A stretch of DNA of 62,000 bases. Source: Gnetum montanum. Lineage: Eukaryota > Streptophyta > Gnetopsida > Gnetales > Gnetaceae. The notes under the pieces were generated by a model, which saw only the letters and a program-made list of their open reading frames with translations, was not told the DNA's origin and made no database searches. Positions within the stretch are counted from its first letter, which is position 1, and each line of letters starts with the position of its first letter. The stretch covers positions 48,456 to 110,455 of the forward strand of contig MNCI01008026.1 in the NCBI GenBank assembly GCA_015680685.1. The letters run 5' to 3'. The position numbers were made by a program, and so were the translations under genes. This document shows positions 23,470 through 34,865 of the stretch, piece after piece.

Positions 23470-24077
23470 ATAATGATATTATTTCCAAAATAAAACTAAA
23501 ATAAACTTGTGATCATTATGCTTGGATGGAAAAGTAAAAAATCGAGTGGGAACAAACTGAGTGTGACATCAAGGGTGTTTGTAGATTCTTTAAGCTACTA
23601 ATATAAGTCCTATCCTGCTAATAAGTTGTATTATTTACTTGAGTTCTAATGAAACATGGAGATAAAAAATAAGTGTTTCCTTACCATGTCATTAGAAAGG
23701 CATGTTGCCCATGATTGAAGGTATTCCTTTGGTAAGGTTGTCAAAGTAAAAATATAATAAATCCACAGAATAAAATTTTTTGGGAGTACCATTAGAAAGG
23801 CATGTTATCGATGCCTAAAGGTAGGTAACTTTTTAGAAATTTCAAGGTTTCTTGGACTCACATTGGTTACAAGACTAGAAAGACATGTTACCCATGCTTG
23901 AAGGCACTCCTCTATCCAATGATGCTTACAAAAATTGATTCATTTCACCCAATTTTTGTCCACAAAAATTACTCATAAATCAAACTTTTTGGATGGTGAT
24001 GTTGTAGCTATGATGCATTAGTCCCTAATATGTTGTAGCTACAATGTCTTATCTATAATGTATCTAATATAAATCAC

Positions 24078-24090
24078 CTATATATACACA
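24078..24090 (+). promoter_or_regulatory. TATA-like box before the extra ORF of A
   Basis: CTATATATACACA lies about 555 bp upstream of the extra-ORF ATG, at the position equivalent to the boxes in B and D. Confidence 0.5.
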
Positions 24091-24259
24091 TGGGAGTTTG
24101 GAAACGTTTTTATTATTCTCATTTCTAGCAAGGGAAGTTCATGCTTCTTTTTTAATCCTATCATAGCCAAACTTCCTAGCATCATAAATCTCTCACTGTA
24201 GCTCTAATTTGTGTCATTTTCAAATCTTGTTGATAACAGAGTGACCAACTCAATCATGG

Positions 24260-24641
24260 GTGAGAGTGGTATGTGAAAATAAGACAAATTGAGTTAAATT
24301 TCTCTAACACCAGAAGAATATATTAAGGGTAAGAATAGGAGAAAATAAGCATGTTTTAATCAATTAATTGAATAAAAGCTAATAAACGTAACTGATTCTC
24401 TTAGTTAACCATCCAATTGCATAATAAATGTGATAATGATAACTATGAGAAGTCTTAACAATTAAAAGTATAATAAATAAGGGTTTCTTTGAATTTTTCT
24501 AACTCTACAATTATAATGAAGTTATAAATAATAATAAGGATAAAAATTGGATCAAAACCAAAAGCCTAAGAGAGGACCATGAATCATTAGAGGCTTGTTT
24601 AAAATCCTTGGACAATCTAAGCAAATCCTTCGTGATTACAG
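24260..24641 (+). other. Putative leader intron before the extra ORF of A
   Basis: The donor-like ATGG/GTGAGAG is at 24260. The acceptor-like GTGATTACAG ends at 24641, immediately before ATGGCTCC. The interval is AT-rich (382 bp). The same arrangement is found in B and D. Confidence 0.5.
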
Positions 24642-27395
24642 ATGGCTCCTAAGAGACCTGCAATAAGAGGATCCTCATAGTAAGAAAGTAAAACACTAAG
24701 AGGTAGATGTACAAGATAAGCTAGAGAACAAACTTCATAGGTAGAGCATGAAGCCCAATCCTTCAACATCCATTAGCAAACACCTATAACTAAACACTCT
24801 ATGCAGGCTTAGGATAAAGCACCACTAGCTCCAAAGCAAGGACAATGTCTCATGTTATCGATGGAATGTCTCTAGATCCAAGAAAAGTCAATCATGTCCA
24901 TAGTGATTATGGAACTCAATTTTAGACCATTCATGGAGTTCACACTTGAGAATATCCAAACACAACTACAAGTCTCACCTCTGTGGCCAACTCTATCATG
25001 CAACAAAGAATGGTACCTAGGAGAAGTGTACCAATTCTAGAAAAATAAGTAGGATGATGCCATAGTAAAAATTGAAGGAGTATCTATGTCTTATTTAGTC
25101 AAAGCAATTGCTAACACACTTAACATTTCTAATGTCAGAGCCAACATTGCATAGATATCTACAAGTTTTGACAAATAAACAAAGAAATTATGGCTACAAA
25201 GGGCATATGGTAAGGTAGATAAAAAATACAGTGAATTATCTACCAAAGAGAAAATATATTTTAAGATTGCAATTTACCATATTTTCCTTACCAAAATATT
25301 AAACAGAATTTTCACCTATGCTCAATATAGCTCATTTTTTCTTCAATGAAATATAGCTCATTTGTTCTTCAATGCAAATATAGCCCATTTGTTCTTCTTA
25401 GAAATTCAAGGAAGGTTTAAAGAGAAGAAGGAAGGGAAGCTCACTTTACCATTTCCTTGCCTTAAATTTTGTGCAAGCAAGCTAAGACTCTAGGTTATAT
25501 AAATGATGTTCTACGCAAGGACTAAAATGCATCCTATACTAAAATATCTAAGCTAGTGCCTCCAAAGAAATATTAGTTGGAAAAGCCAACAGGCATTGAG
25601 GGAGTAGTAGGATCAACACCAATAGGCAATATTTTAGCAATAGGACAAGTGCAAGCAGGATTCAATGGATCAACACCAATTGTTAATCGACCCAAATCAA
25701 GTGATCCACTAGCACAACAAGGCTATTGACCTTCCATGAGTCATTTGCAACAAATTGCAAAAACTATAAGTTGGAAAAATTGAGAAGGATCTACAATGTA
25801 TAAAGTAGGAGATAATTTCATAAGGCCTATAGTATCAATAGGACCCACTAGTGATCAAGTATCTCTACATGCAAGAGAAGATAAAGACCAGGTACAATAG
25901 ATTTCTAGAAACACTACATCTTTTCAAGTTATGCTAGAAATAAGAGAAGGAGCCATATTTGTGATGCTACAACACCAAGATGTAGTAGGAGTGGTAGAGG
26001 TGATCACAGATCACATAAAGGAATCATTCAATGTTCCCATTGTGCCACCAGTGGATATTACTAGAACTAGAGATGTTGAAATGTTAGTTGGTACATCGAT
26101 GCCCCCAGCAGAACATAAAGACATCTTAGATCAACTACTGCAAACAAGCCATGTAATGCAAAATCTTGTTAAGATCTCTAATGATATCATTATAGTCCAT
26201 TTAGATCTAATCTCAACAAAGGGCAAGTTTGTAATGGTAGAAATAAGAGTTAAGCATGTAAAGAATGAAGTGCAAAGGTTGTAAGCTGAATTAGTAGCCT
26301 TAAAAGTAGAAAAAAAAGACCTTGTGCAGTACATAGTGCTAGACCAACTAGATAAATTTAGATTTGAAAAAGTCACCTAGCTCATAGCTAGAAATATTCA
26401 AGTGGATATGGAGAAAGAGAAGGCAACATGGAATGGCTCAGTGGATAAAGCACAAATGTATGCACATGCCATAGCAATAACTATTCTTAAAGAGGAAAAT
26501 AAAATAATTACTGCTAAAAATACAAGGTTGATAGATATAGAGACCTAGAAGAAAGTTCTCAAAGAAAGCATCCATCATTTAGGAGAATAATTTGCCAGAG
26601 TTAACAAAGATATGAAAAAATTGACCAGAGAGAATAGGACCCTATCAGTAAGAGAAGTTTGTGTTATCCACCAAAAATTAGCAATTGAAATTAGTGCATG
26701 GAAAAATGAGATCAAGAAGCATGAAAGGTTAAAGAAATACTTCAAAGACTAGGTGGGCATGTACAAATACATTAATAAAAAAAAACCAAATTCAGCTCCA
26801 TCACCACACAAACTCCTGATTAGCAATTGATTCTAAATAGCCTCACCCATGTCCATCAAGTTGAAGTAAAGAATAAGAACCTACAAATTGAAGACCTTAT
26901 AGAGTACATTGGATTAGCAAACCTTTGGAATGCTAATTTGGCCATGCTCATAGTAGGTAGACTAAGGAATGAGCTAGAATAACAAGTAGCTGCAATGTAT
27001 GCCATGTATGAAAAGGAGTTTGTGGATTGAAAAGATGCACAATAGAAACTACATATCACAAACTCTGAACTTGAAATAGTTCAAACTAGCTACCAAGATC
27101 AAAAGGATGTAGCAACCTAGCCCAAAGAATGACAAATTACCAAGAATTGAGAAAGATGGCTAGGGCATTTAAAGAGGAAAGACGATAGTTTGTAGCTTGG
27201 TATGTAAAAGAAAATAAGATGTTTCCATAGTTGTCATGGCCACAGAAGTACTGATGTTATTAAACACTGCAAAAATCTCCTAGACAGTACATGACCTAAG
27301 ATCAGAGGAGGAAAAGCTTCAGGCACTACTTAATTGATATCAATTTCATAAGCCTGATGATAAAGGAAAGAAGCCAATAGATGAGCCATCATAAC
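24642..27395 (+). pseudogene. Extra 3' ORF of element A (broken)
   Basis: Starts MAPKRPAIRGSS. An N-terminal region (about 24890-25460) has EWYLGEVYQF and MSYLVKAIANTL, matched in D by KWYMGEIYLF and VSYSMKAISWAS. A Pro/Ser/Gln linker follows. From 25931 a long Lys/Glu/Leu-rich segment (open 25931-26284) looks coiled-coil: HKDILDQLLQTSHVMQNLVK and KNEVQRL. It ends near RSEEEKLQALLN and KGKKPIDEPS. Many stops interrupt it; the ORF would have been about 900 codons. It holds the place of the Athila env-like gene, yet I see no signal peptide or in-frame membrane segment. Confidence 0.6.
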
Positions 27396-27630
27396 TAAGG
27401 ACATAAGGTTACATTGAGCTTTGTTATTTTATTTTTTGTTTTGTTGTGATGTGTGTCCATCATGCAAAGCATGATAATTTTGTAAAGCACCACTTGAACC
27501 ACAATGGAGCATTCAAAGTCAAAGTAGTCCTATATATATGGAGTCATGTAAACGTTTGAATACACCTCATAATTTTGTAAAGAACTCTATCCTCCTTTTT
27601 ATTTTAACTCAAGGAAAAGTTTCCAATTAG

Positions 27631-27641
27631 TTTTGGGGGTA
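27631..27641 (+). other. Polypurine tract of element A
   Basis: TTTTGGGGGTA directly precedes the 3' LTR. Element D has TTGTAGGGGTA in the same position. Confidence 0.65.
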
Positions 27642-28572
27642 TGATGAAACCTTTTTGTTATAGGCCACAATATCATATCTATAATATCCCATCTATGATA
27701 TAGTATCTATGACATTGCAATTCTATATACGTCATCGTTGATGCCATGTAGAGGACCATGGTCAACACTATAAATACCAACCCTTAGTTGCATCAATGGA
27801 ACAACTTTTGTCCAATCCTTAGAAAAATTATTATAATTTGTTTTTGTGACTTAGACTTACTGATAGAGTGAATGCCCACAGTGTGGTGTCAAATAGTTGT
27901 ACAAAATATTTGATTGAGTGGATTGTGCTTGGTTACAATTCATGGCCAGAAATAAAGATCAAGATTATTTCTCACCATTGTAGCATTGCACCTAGTTTCT
28001 TTATTTGTAACTTAGTCATACTACTTAGTTAATTTTTATTTCTTTAATATGTTTACCTTACTTTAGTTCTTTACATTTTATAAGTACTTTACTTTTTCCA
28101 TGTTCATTAGTAAGGTAAAATAAGTACAACTAGTTTTGAGCATTAAGTGTGATCGTTTGGTAACCTAGTAGTGACTTCCCTTGATTCACTAAGTAGTGAA
28201 TTCACTTGGTAATCCAAGTGATGATTACATGAGCCCAAGATGTGACAGAAAACCAGGAACAGGTTCTTATCACCTCAGGATATGATAGATTTACATTTTA
28301 GCTATCACTTAGACTTAGATTGTATTCTCATTCTTTTCATTATGGAAGCACTTAGAAGTAAGATAAGCCTACAACATCACAATATCATATACCTCACTGA
28401 GAGTTAAACCATACTACTTGCACTTCACTAACTCAAGGTGAGAAGACAATGATCATAAACCAACTATCATCTACTAGCATACTTACACTGTCCATCCACG
28501 AATTATGATCTGCTCGTGCATGAATGCTTGTGACGTGTATGGTGAAGTATTGGAATACCTTGCCACTCATCA
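27642..28572 (+). repeat. 3' LTR of element A
   Basis: Starts TGATGAAACC, ends CACTCATCA, 931 bp. It follows the 5' LTR at 975-1896 through the whole length: the ATATTG/ATATCATATC repeats in U3, the TATA box (CTATAAAT at 27768-27775), AATAAAGATCAAG, and the CACTTGGTAATCC region. Substitutions and small indels are numerous. Confidence 0.85.
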
Positions 28573-28698
28573 AAAGCTAGCAAATACAAAAAGATAAACT
28601 TTAGATAAGCTAATTGGAAATTCTTAAAAGAAACATTGCATATCTTTACTATGCTTTTGGTGGCATGTATCTTAATATACTTACCCTTTGAATCACAT

Positions 28699-28885
28699 AT
28701 GTGTTGGATTAGCCTAGTGGTAAGACTCTTGATTTAAAAGCTCCAAGTCATGGGTTCAATTCTAGTGGAAAATGTTGAGTTATAAATTTCTAATTAGACT
28801 ATACATCTTAGGATGCACCCTTGCCCTCACCCCGCACACCCCACCCATCCTCCATCCCTGCATCCCGCCCACCCCCTTCCCAAAA
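28699..28885 (+). repeat. tRNA-derived SINE
   Basis: Box A-like TAGCCTAGTGG at 28710-28720 and box B-like GGGTTCAATTC at 28752-28762 are about 31 bp apart, as in a tRNA head. The unrelated body contains GTTGAGTTATAAATTTCTAA and CATCTTAGGATGCACC, and ends in a C-rich stretch. At least five relatives occur at 30712-32200. Confidence 0.7.
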
Positions 28886-29899
28886 TATATGGTAGTTTGG
28901 AATTATTGGTAAGGATGTTCATTGGACACTAGAAATACAAATTAATTAAAAAAAATCAAAATTCCATCAAATCATCGACATAGAAGACAAAGTTTAAAGA
29001 AAAATTCCAAATATGTATTTTCAAGAGGGATAATCCTTTATGTAACTATCACTCACAACTTGAAAACACATAATGGTTTTAGGGATGCCTTTTTAGTTTT
29101 CATCTTTACAACTTATCTTGAAAAATCTCCTAATTGGATAAGAAAATAGTTAGGCCTTGCCCTTATTTAGAAGTGCTTTCATGAGTCTTGACTTCTTACT
29201 AAAGAGTTTATTACAAAGAGAAGTAGAAAGCATCAATTAAAAATAATAAACAAATAGAAACAAAAGTTTATAGCTTTTCTAACTTGTAGATGTATATTTT
29301 TACAGTGTCCCAGGTGGCATGTAATTTTTAGACTAAAAACCAAATATGTTAAATAGTTTGAAGTCTAATTTAATGTTTAATATCATCGTGACTTTCAAAA
29401 TCATGTGTTGTTGCAGTACCAAACCAAATATGATGAGTAGTCAGAATATGATTTGTATCCAATTGATATGATTCCTTTATCTTTGATTTTTGTCTAGTAG
29501 ACTTGATTTCTAAATTGCTTTTAAATTCTTCAATTGATGTTAAAATTTTGAGATCTTCTATTGATGAGAACCTATTGGTTGATCATCATAATGTGGATTC
29601 ACAAGTTGTTGAGAAAAAATTTGTGATTTCTTCTAGTAATGATGATGTAATTAAGATACTTGATTTTGTTTTCTTTAATGATGTATATGAGTCACTGATA
29701 GCTTATCTCACATCATGATATGTGTTCATTCAATTTTTGAGCTACCTACCTTATAATTGAAGTTCTGATTCATAGTTAACTAACATGATGCAAAAGCATG
29801 ATATTCAAGTCATTTAGGTTGGATATTAGTCTCATTTTTTTCTCATTATTGAGCTAAGCAATGTTTCAATGATGTAGCATGCCCTTAATATAGGATTTT
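28886..29899. other. AT-rich sequence, little recognised
   Basis: No clear element. A 71-codon open frame at 29503-29718 (plus strand, Ser/Asp/Val-rich) lies upstream of the DUF4283-like remnant and might be its N-terminal part, but I see no recognisable motif. Confidence 0.4.
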
Positions 29900-30290
29900 T
29901 TATACATAAGCACATCGTTAATCATTCATAAGTGGACTCTTGATTTTGATGTCCAATTTAAAGAATATTCTAAAGTTCCATGTTTTGTCAAGCTTTTTAA
30001 TCTTCCATTGATTTTTTAGAGAGCTAAAAAAGAAATTGTTAGTCTTCTCACTTCCAGTAAGCATACTTAATATATTTCTACATCATTTGGTTCTTGTAGA
30101 AATTTTTATTAAAATCATTCTTAATCATAAAAAGGAATTGGTATTGCAAACAAGTAAAAAAAACTTACATTCAACTAAATATATATTATAAGATTCCTAA
30201 TTCTTGTAATTTTTGTCATCATGAAGGACATTTATGTAATGTTTGCCCTTTTCTACTAAAAAAATATCAAGAAAAAGAAATAACATTTTG
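29900..30290 (+). pseudogene. DUF4283 / zinc-knuckle remnant (LINE ORF1-like)
   Basis: Read across two or three frames, the segment gives HKWTLDFDVQFKEYSKVPCF, VKLFNLPLIF and, at about 30190-30270, IPNSCNFCHHEGHLCNVCPF. The last contains a perfect C-x2-C-x4-H-x4-C knuckle. A WTLDFD...VKLxNLP block before a knuckle is the layout of the DUF4283 plus zf-CCHC_4 proteins that serve as ORF1 of many plant LINEs. Stops and frameshifts are frequent. No endonuclease or RT follows on this strand, so it is a fragment. Confidence 0.6.
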
Positions 30291-30711
30291 AAGGTGAGGA
30301 TAGAAAAAAAATAAATTGAAGTTGAACAAACAAATAATCAAGATAATATCAATGATAAGAATAATCAAATGGCAATCTAGAAAACATAGAATACAAAAGC
30401 TTTTGTGAATAATTTTACCTTTATTATTAGAATTATTAATTAATCCAAATAAATAGCATACAAAGAATATTTTTTCTTATGTAAGAATATTACTATATAC
30501 CCAAAGATAAAATATTTTGTTAACAAGCAAGGTTTAGAAGATGCCAAAGAGACTCATGTAAGGTTAATCATGATGAACATTATGTGCCATAATTTACTTA
30601 TGTACCTTCATCTCCTACAAAAGTTGATATTTCACCAAAGCTTTTTGTTGCAGAATCAAATCCTTTTGCTATTTTAGGTTTAAGCATAAATATTTAAAAT
30701 GATGTAAATGT

Positions 30712-30875
30712 AACAATGAGGTGTTAGCCTAGTTGTAAGACTCTTAATTTGAAAGCTTCAAGTTATTAATTCAATTTTGGTAGGCAATGATGAATTATAA
30801 ATTTCTAATTAGATTATATATCTTAGGGTGTACCTATATTACAATTATTTTTGGGCTCCAACATCCTTACCCCCA
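30712..30875 (+). repeat. tRNA-derived SINE with 16-bp target-site duplication
   Basis: A perfect 16-mer (AAAATGATGTAAATGT) flanks it at 30696-30711 and 30876-30891. The head TTAGCCTAGTTGTAAGACTC is box A-like; the box B region is decayed (TTAATTCAATTTT). The body matches the SINE at 28699. The exact duplication fixes both ends and shows LINE-type retroposition. Confidence 0.8.
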
Positions 30876-31925
30876 AAAATGATGTAAATGTTATTAGGAC
30901 TAGGAGCATTATCCCTATTAATAATTACTTTTTCTCTCCAGTTTTTTCAAAGCATTTATTGTAAGACTATACATCTAAGTAGACATCTCTAAAATTGGAA
31001 ATTATTCATTTTCATTGTATTTTTTGGACTTTCTACTTGGTGATTAAGTATGTTATGTACTCTAAATTCTTTTTTTCTTATTATTAATATTTTTTAGAAT
31101 TTAACACCCCCTCTCATGGTACACACATTAATGCAATCCTTTACATTGGCATCATGTTCCAAAATTTATTCACATGTATATTAAAGAGCTTGCACTCCAA
31201 CATGTCTCAAATTTATCAACACCTAACATAAAAGAAATCATCATATTGATTTTAACCCTTCTTATTTCATAGTCAAAACACTAATAGCTAGTGGTAAGAC
31301 TCTTGATTTGAAATCTTCAAGTCATGGATTTGATTTTAGCTAGCAATGTTAAATTATAAAGTTCTAAATGGATTATATATCTTAGGGTGTGCCTATATTA
31401 CAATTATTTCAAGGTTCCAACACCCCCACTCCCAAAAATGATGTGAATGTTGTTAGGATTGGGGGCATCCTCCCTATTAACAATTAATTTTCCTCTTTAG
31501 TTTTTTCAAAGCATTTATTGCAAGATTGTATATCTAAGTAGACATCCCTAAAATTGGAAATTACTCATTTTCACGTTGTTTATGGGGATTTCTACTTAGT
31601 TATTAAGCATGTTATGTACTCTAAATTTTTTTTGCTTATTATTAATATTTTTTAGGAGTTAACACCCCCTATCATGGCACACATATCAATGCAATCCTTT
31701 GAGTGCATTAGCACCATGTTTCAATTTTTATTCAAACATATATTAACAAACTTTTGAGTGCAACATGCCTCAAATTTATCAGTCCTTACATCAACAAACC
31801 ATCATATTGATTTTAACCCTTCTTATGTCATAATCAAAACACCAATGCCTAGTGGTAAGACTCTTGATTTGGAAGCCTATAAAGTTCTAATTTGACTATA
31901 TAACATAGGATGTACATATGCTTAT
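30726..31925 (+). repeat. 560-bp tandem duplication (about 2.1 copies)
   Basis: Unit 1 is 30726-31285, unit 2 is 31286-31845, and the first ~75 bp of a third unit follow. Each unit starts inside the SINE head (CTAGTGGTAAGACTCTTGAT) and runs through CATTTATTG..AAG, AAATTGGAAATTA, AACACCCCCT and a TTGATTTTAACCCTTCTTA end. Both steps are exactly 560 bp by the SINE head. The copies differ by many substitutions. Confidence 0.85.
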
Positions 31926-31954
31926 TATGTCATTGTTAATTTAATCCTTTATTT

Positions 31955-32036
31955 AAACAAGTGATGTCAAGGGTTTGAATTTCTTATACTAACTAAATTC
32001 TTAATTTTGAATTGTTACCACTAGGCTAACACCTCA
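31955..32036 (-). repeat. SINE head, minus strand
   Basis: On the minus strand it reads GATGAGGTGTTAGCCTAGTGG at 32038-32018 (box A) and ATTCAAACCCTTGACATCAC near 31979-31960 (box B side). It is the same family as its neighbours in the opposite orientation, and shortened. Confidence 0.6.
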
Positions 32037-32111
32037 TCATTAGTGAATTTGAATGATGGCTCCATCCTACATGTTTTGAATAGCCTTTATATACCAAATA
32101 AACAATGGACA

Positions 32112-32205
32112 ATGAAGTGTTAGTCTAGTGATAAGGCTCTTGATCTAGAAGCTCTAAGTCAATGGTTTGATTCCACTGGATAATGTTGAGTTATAAACAA
32201 ATTTC
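32112..32205 (+). repeat. tRNA-derived SINE, partial
   Basis: AAGTGTTAGTCTAGTGATAA (box A) and GGTTTGATTCC (box B, close to consensus) are followed by GTTGAGTTATAAA. It stops where the LINE fragment begins. Confidence 0.65.
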
Positions 32206-32269
32206 TATCAAACTATTATGAGGGTAAATGTTATGTTTTGAGTTCCAACATTTCCCTCCCTCTTTCGTT

Positions 32270-32650
32270 TACCCATTAGGAATATCCTTCTTCTTTAATG
32301 CCTATAAAATAATCTTACAGGAAACTCTATTATAGACTTTCTCCAAATAAATGAAAATCATATGTAGATTTCTCTTCTTACATCTAAATTTCTCTATCAA
32401 CTATCTTAGTAAAATAACATCTTTTTTTATTAATCTTCTAAGCATAAAACCAAACTTATTCTCAAAAATATTTAAATCTTGACTTAGACATTGTTCTATA
32501 ACTTTTCCAATAACTTTGTGATATGACTCACAAGCTTGATGCCTCTATAATTCCTAAAATTTTGAAAGTCAATAAAGGTCTCTTTTGAAATAGATTCAAA
32601 AATTGAAGTATGAAGCTTGTTTTTTAATTTTTTTTTCTTATTTTCCTCTC
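32270..32650 (-). pseudogene. LINE (RTE-like) reverse transcriptase fragment
   Basis: The minus strand decodes, over shifting frames, to NYRGIKLVSHITKL, then a decayed region, then NLHMIFIYLEKVYNRV and ALKKKDIPN. These are the NYRGIKLMSHTMKL and MVFIDLEKAYDRV motifs of plant RTE-type non-LTR retrotransposons, covering RT motifs before the YxDD box. The Asp of IDLEK is Tyr here. The fragment lacks endonuclease and the catalytic motif. Confidence 0.75.
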
Positions 32651-33649
32651 TTCTCTACCTCCTTTTATCATTTTTTTAAAGATTCATGTTAATAATAAAA
32701 TATTTCAAGTTTTTTATAAATAAAATAGACATCATAATAAGATCTAGCTCTTTTTTCCTTAATGATATATTTAAAATTTACTAATTGTCTTAATGATAAT
32801 TTTACAACTCATAGCTTGTATATTTTTATTGGTAAATAGATTTAGAGGGTCCAAAGACATAATAAAATTTTGTTATCATTTACTCTTAGTTGCTTTTGTT
32901 TTCTCTCTCTCATATATCATCTCTTAAATATTCTCATCATTCCTATATACTCTTAATGATTTCTCACAAATAACTCACAAGATCTATAGTGTTTAACTTT
33001 AGCATGGCCTTTCAAGATTTTCAATGTGCTTCTATGGAAAATTTGATTAGACCAAAGAGTTTGAATATGCTATGTAAAGACAACTAATCTATTCTTTTTG
33101 ACCAAGAATTGTAAGGTTTCTTAGTAACCTAGTTAGAAATATGTTACAATCATATGACATTGTTTGGTTGTTCACTAATTTTGCATAATCAAGAGAAGGG
33201 AAGAAGGGTTCTAGGATGTTTGGCCTTGAAACTTTTTCACTATATGTATCCTCGAGAGTATCATTTTTTTTCTTTTAGGTGTGGGTTCCATGAGTGTGTG
33301 GGGAAAGTGTGTTAAAATCAAAACTTTTTTTTCCCAAAAATATTGACTATATGTATCCTTAGGGAATTACAACCTAAAACCTTTTAATTATATGTACCCT
33401 TATACCTATAACTAACATGATACTTTAGATTAAATGTAAATGTGCTTCAAGTGTAACTTGAATTAGTAACCTCTTGTTGGGGCTGTTGAATCTTGAAAAA
33501 AAAGTTTTATTAATCAAAATAAAGCATCCAATACACATGTAGCATCTCACAAACCAGCTAGAAAGGGTAAAAAATACACAAGTAGCATAAGATAGAACAA
33601 ATAGAAATAACAAGAAAGGAAAGACTCAAACCATTAACTTATTTCTGCT
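32651..33649. other. AT-rich sequence, nothing firmly recognised
   Basis: It may include decayed upstream LINE sequence on the minus strand near 32700-33000 and decayed downstream sequence near 33490-33650. I cannot support any defined feature. Two pieces around CACTATATGTATCCT (33239 and 33345) resemble each other. Confidence 0.35.
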
Positions 33650-33991
33650 AATTTTTAAGCCTTTTAATTCTAGAGCATATCTTCACTTCTCTATTTTAGA
33701 AGCAATATTTTGTCAAGATATATCCACCAACACAGGATCATCACCAAATAGCATACACCAAGGGATTTCATCTTATATTTCCTTTGTTAATTCATCCGTA
33801 GTAATGGCAAATAAGTACAGGCTAAGATCTAACCCTTGATGTAAACCTACTATAATTGGAAAATGAGATGTTGTTACACAAGCTATTCTAATTTTAGTGG
33901 TAGCTCCTTCATACATATCTTGAATTACTTTAATATTTATTAAAGATGATTTTCCTTTACATGACCCACCAAATAATATCTCTAGGCACTC
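33650..33991 (-). pseudogene. LINE (RTE-like) RT, C-terminal part, split by element D
   Basis: The minus strand starts at the D junction with RVPRDIIW, then VIQDMYEGATTKIRIACVTT, HFPIIVGLHQGLDLSLYLFA, and WCMLFGDDPVLVD holding the catalytic-region motif (usually FADD). These are ordered RT motifs of plant RTE-type LINEs. The N-terminal half of the same gene is at 47217-47460, on the far side of element D. Stops are present. Confidence 0.8.
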
Positions 33992-34846
33992 TAATGAATC
34001 ATCATTTGGGTGTGTTGATGAGATCCCGTTGATGCATCCCCATTGATGTGTACTTATTGATAGGATCTTGTCGATGCATGGGGAGATGCATCAACGCATA
34101 TGCATTTATAGAGTGTATATGTATGCCTAGATAAATGTGAGCATCCACCGCATTTATAGCATCTTTCATTTAGTAGCTTAACAAAGTTCTTGCAATTTGC
34201 TTTTCCAACAATTAGAATATTTTCTAAGTGCCCATAGTAAGAGTCAAGAAGTGTACGGATCCTTATTTGAACATTGATGCACTTGGACACCTCAGTGTAA
34301 TGACAATAAAGATGAGCTTCTTGATAAACCTTGCAACATTTGGAACTAGCTTCATCTTTACCTTAATGCACTTTACTTTGAATGCAATTTACTTTCATAT
34401 ACTTAGCTAATTAATTAAATATGACTAATTAATACACATAAGTACAACCACCACAAGCATATGTAACGCTTGGTAATCCTAGTGGTGCTAGCACATCGTA
34501 GCCTAGCAGCATTATAACGTGTCCAAGATGTGTATGATTGGTGGGATCAAATGCTGATGTTAGGAAATAGTTTAAGGCATTAGATAGTTTGTTAGATGAA
34601 TTAATACTTAATTGCTTTGTTTGATGCTTAGGATAAAATTAATAAAAAATATAAATTATACCAATCATGTGCCTTGGTTACACTTAACCATACACTTGCA
34701 CCTATACAAGTGAAACCAAGAACACAATGATCACATCCCTAGATTCACTATCCTAGATGACATGCACTTAGAGAGCTGAGGTCTATGGAATTCGATTAGA
34801 TTATGTGTGAACACTTGTAATTCATATGGTTGGGCATAGGGTATCA
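33992..34846 (+). repeat. 5' LTR of element D
   Basis: Starts TAATGAATCATC (TGATGAATCATT in the 3' LTR) and ends GGGTATCA, about 13 bp shorter at the end than the 3' copy. U3 has repeated TTGATGCATC/TCGATGCATG motifs. The TATA box is decayed (TAGATAAATG at about 34130). AATAAAGATGAGC lies near 34305. Confidence 0.85.
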
Positions 34847-34847
34847 T

Positions 34848-34865
34848 TGGCATCATTGCTGGGGA
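34848..34865 (+). other. Primer-binding site of element D
   Basis: TGGCATCATTGCTGGGGA is a decayed tRNA-Asp-type PBS one base after the LTR. Confidence 0.7.

Larger units (their letters stand above)
23470..24641 (+). other. Post-pol spacer and leader of element A
   Basis: It resumes directly after the LTR of C and aligns with the spacers of B and D. Shared landmarks are several GAAAGRCATGTTRCCCATG blocks (near 23690, 23800, 23880). One short block type is present three times, so the spacer has internal duplication. It ends at the extra-ORF ATG. Confidence 0.6.
975..28572 (+). mobile_element. Element A: Athila-like Ty3/gypsy element, split by nested insertions
   Basis: Two LTRs of one subfamily bound this span (975-1896 and 27642-28572). 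They are far more alike to each other than to the B, C or D LTRs. The left part carries gag, PR, RT, RNase H and most of integrase up to 7745, where element B begins. The right part (23470-27641) carries the post-pol spacer, the extra ORF and a polypurine tract. Compared with element D, roughly 1 kb of A (integrase end and start of spacer) is missing between the two parts, so the nested insertions were accompanied by deletion. Possible 5-bp flanks GAAGT and AAAGC agree at three positions only. Every coding region is broken. Confidence 0.75.

Noticed and set aside
28710-28762. Possible tRNA gene
   Set aside because: Box A and box B are present but the stems do not form a cloverleaf and the same head recurs with a shared non-tRNA body, so it is a SINE.
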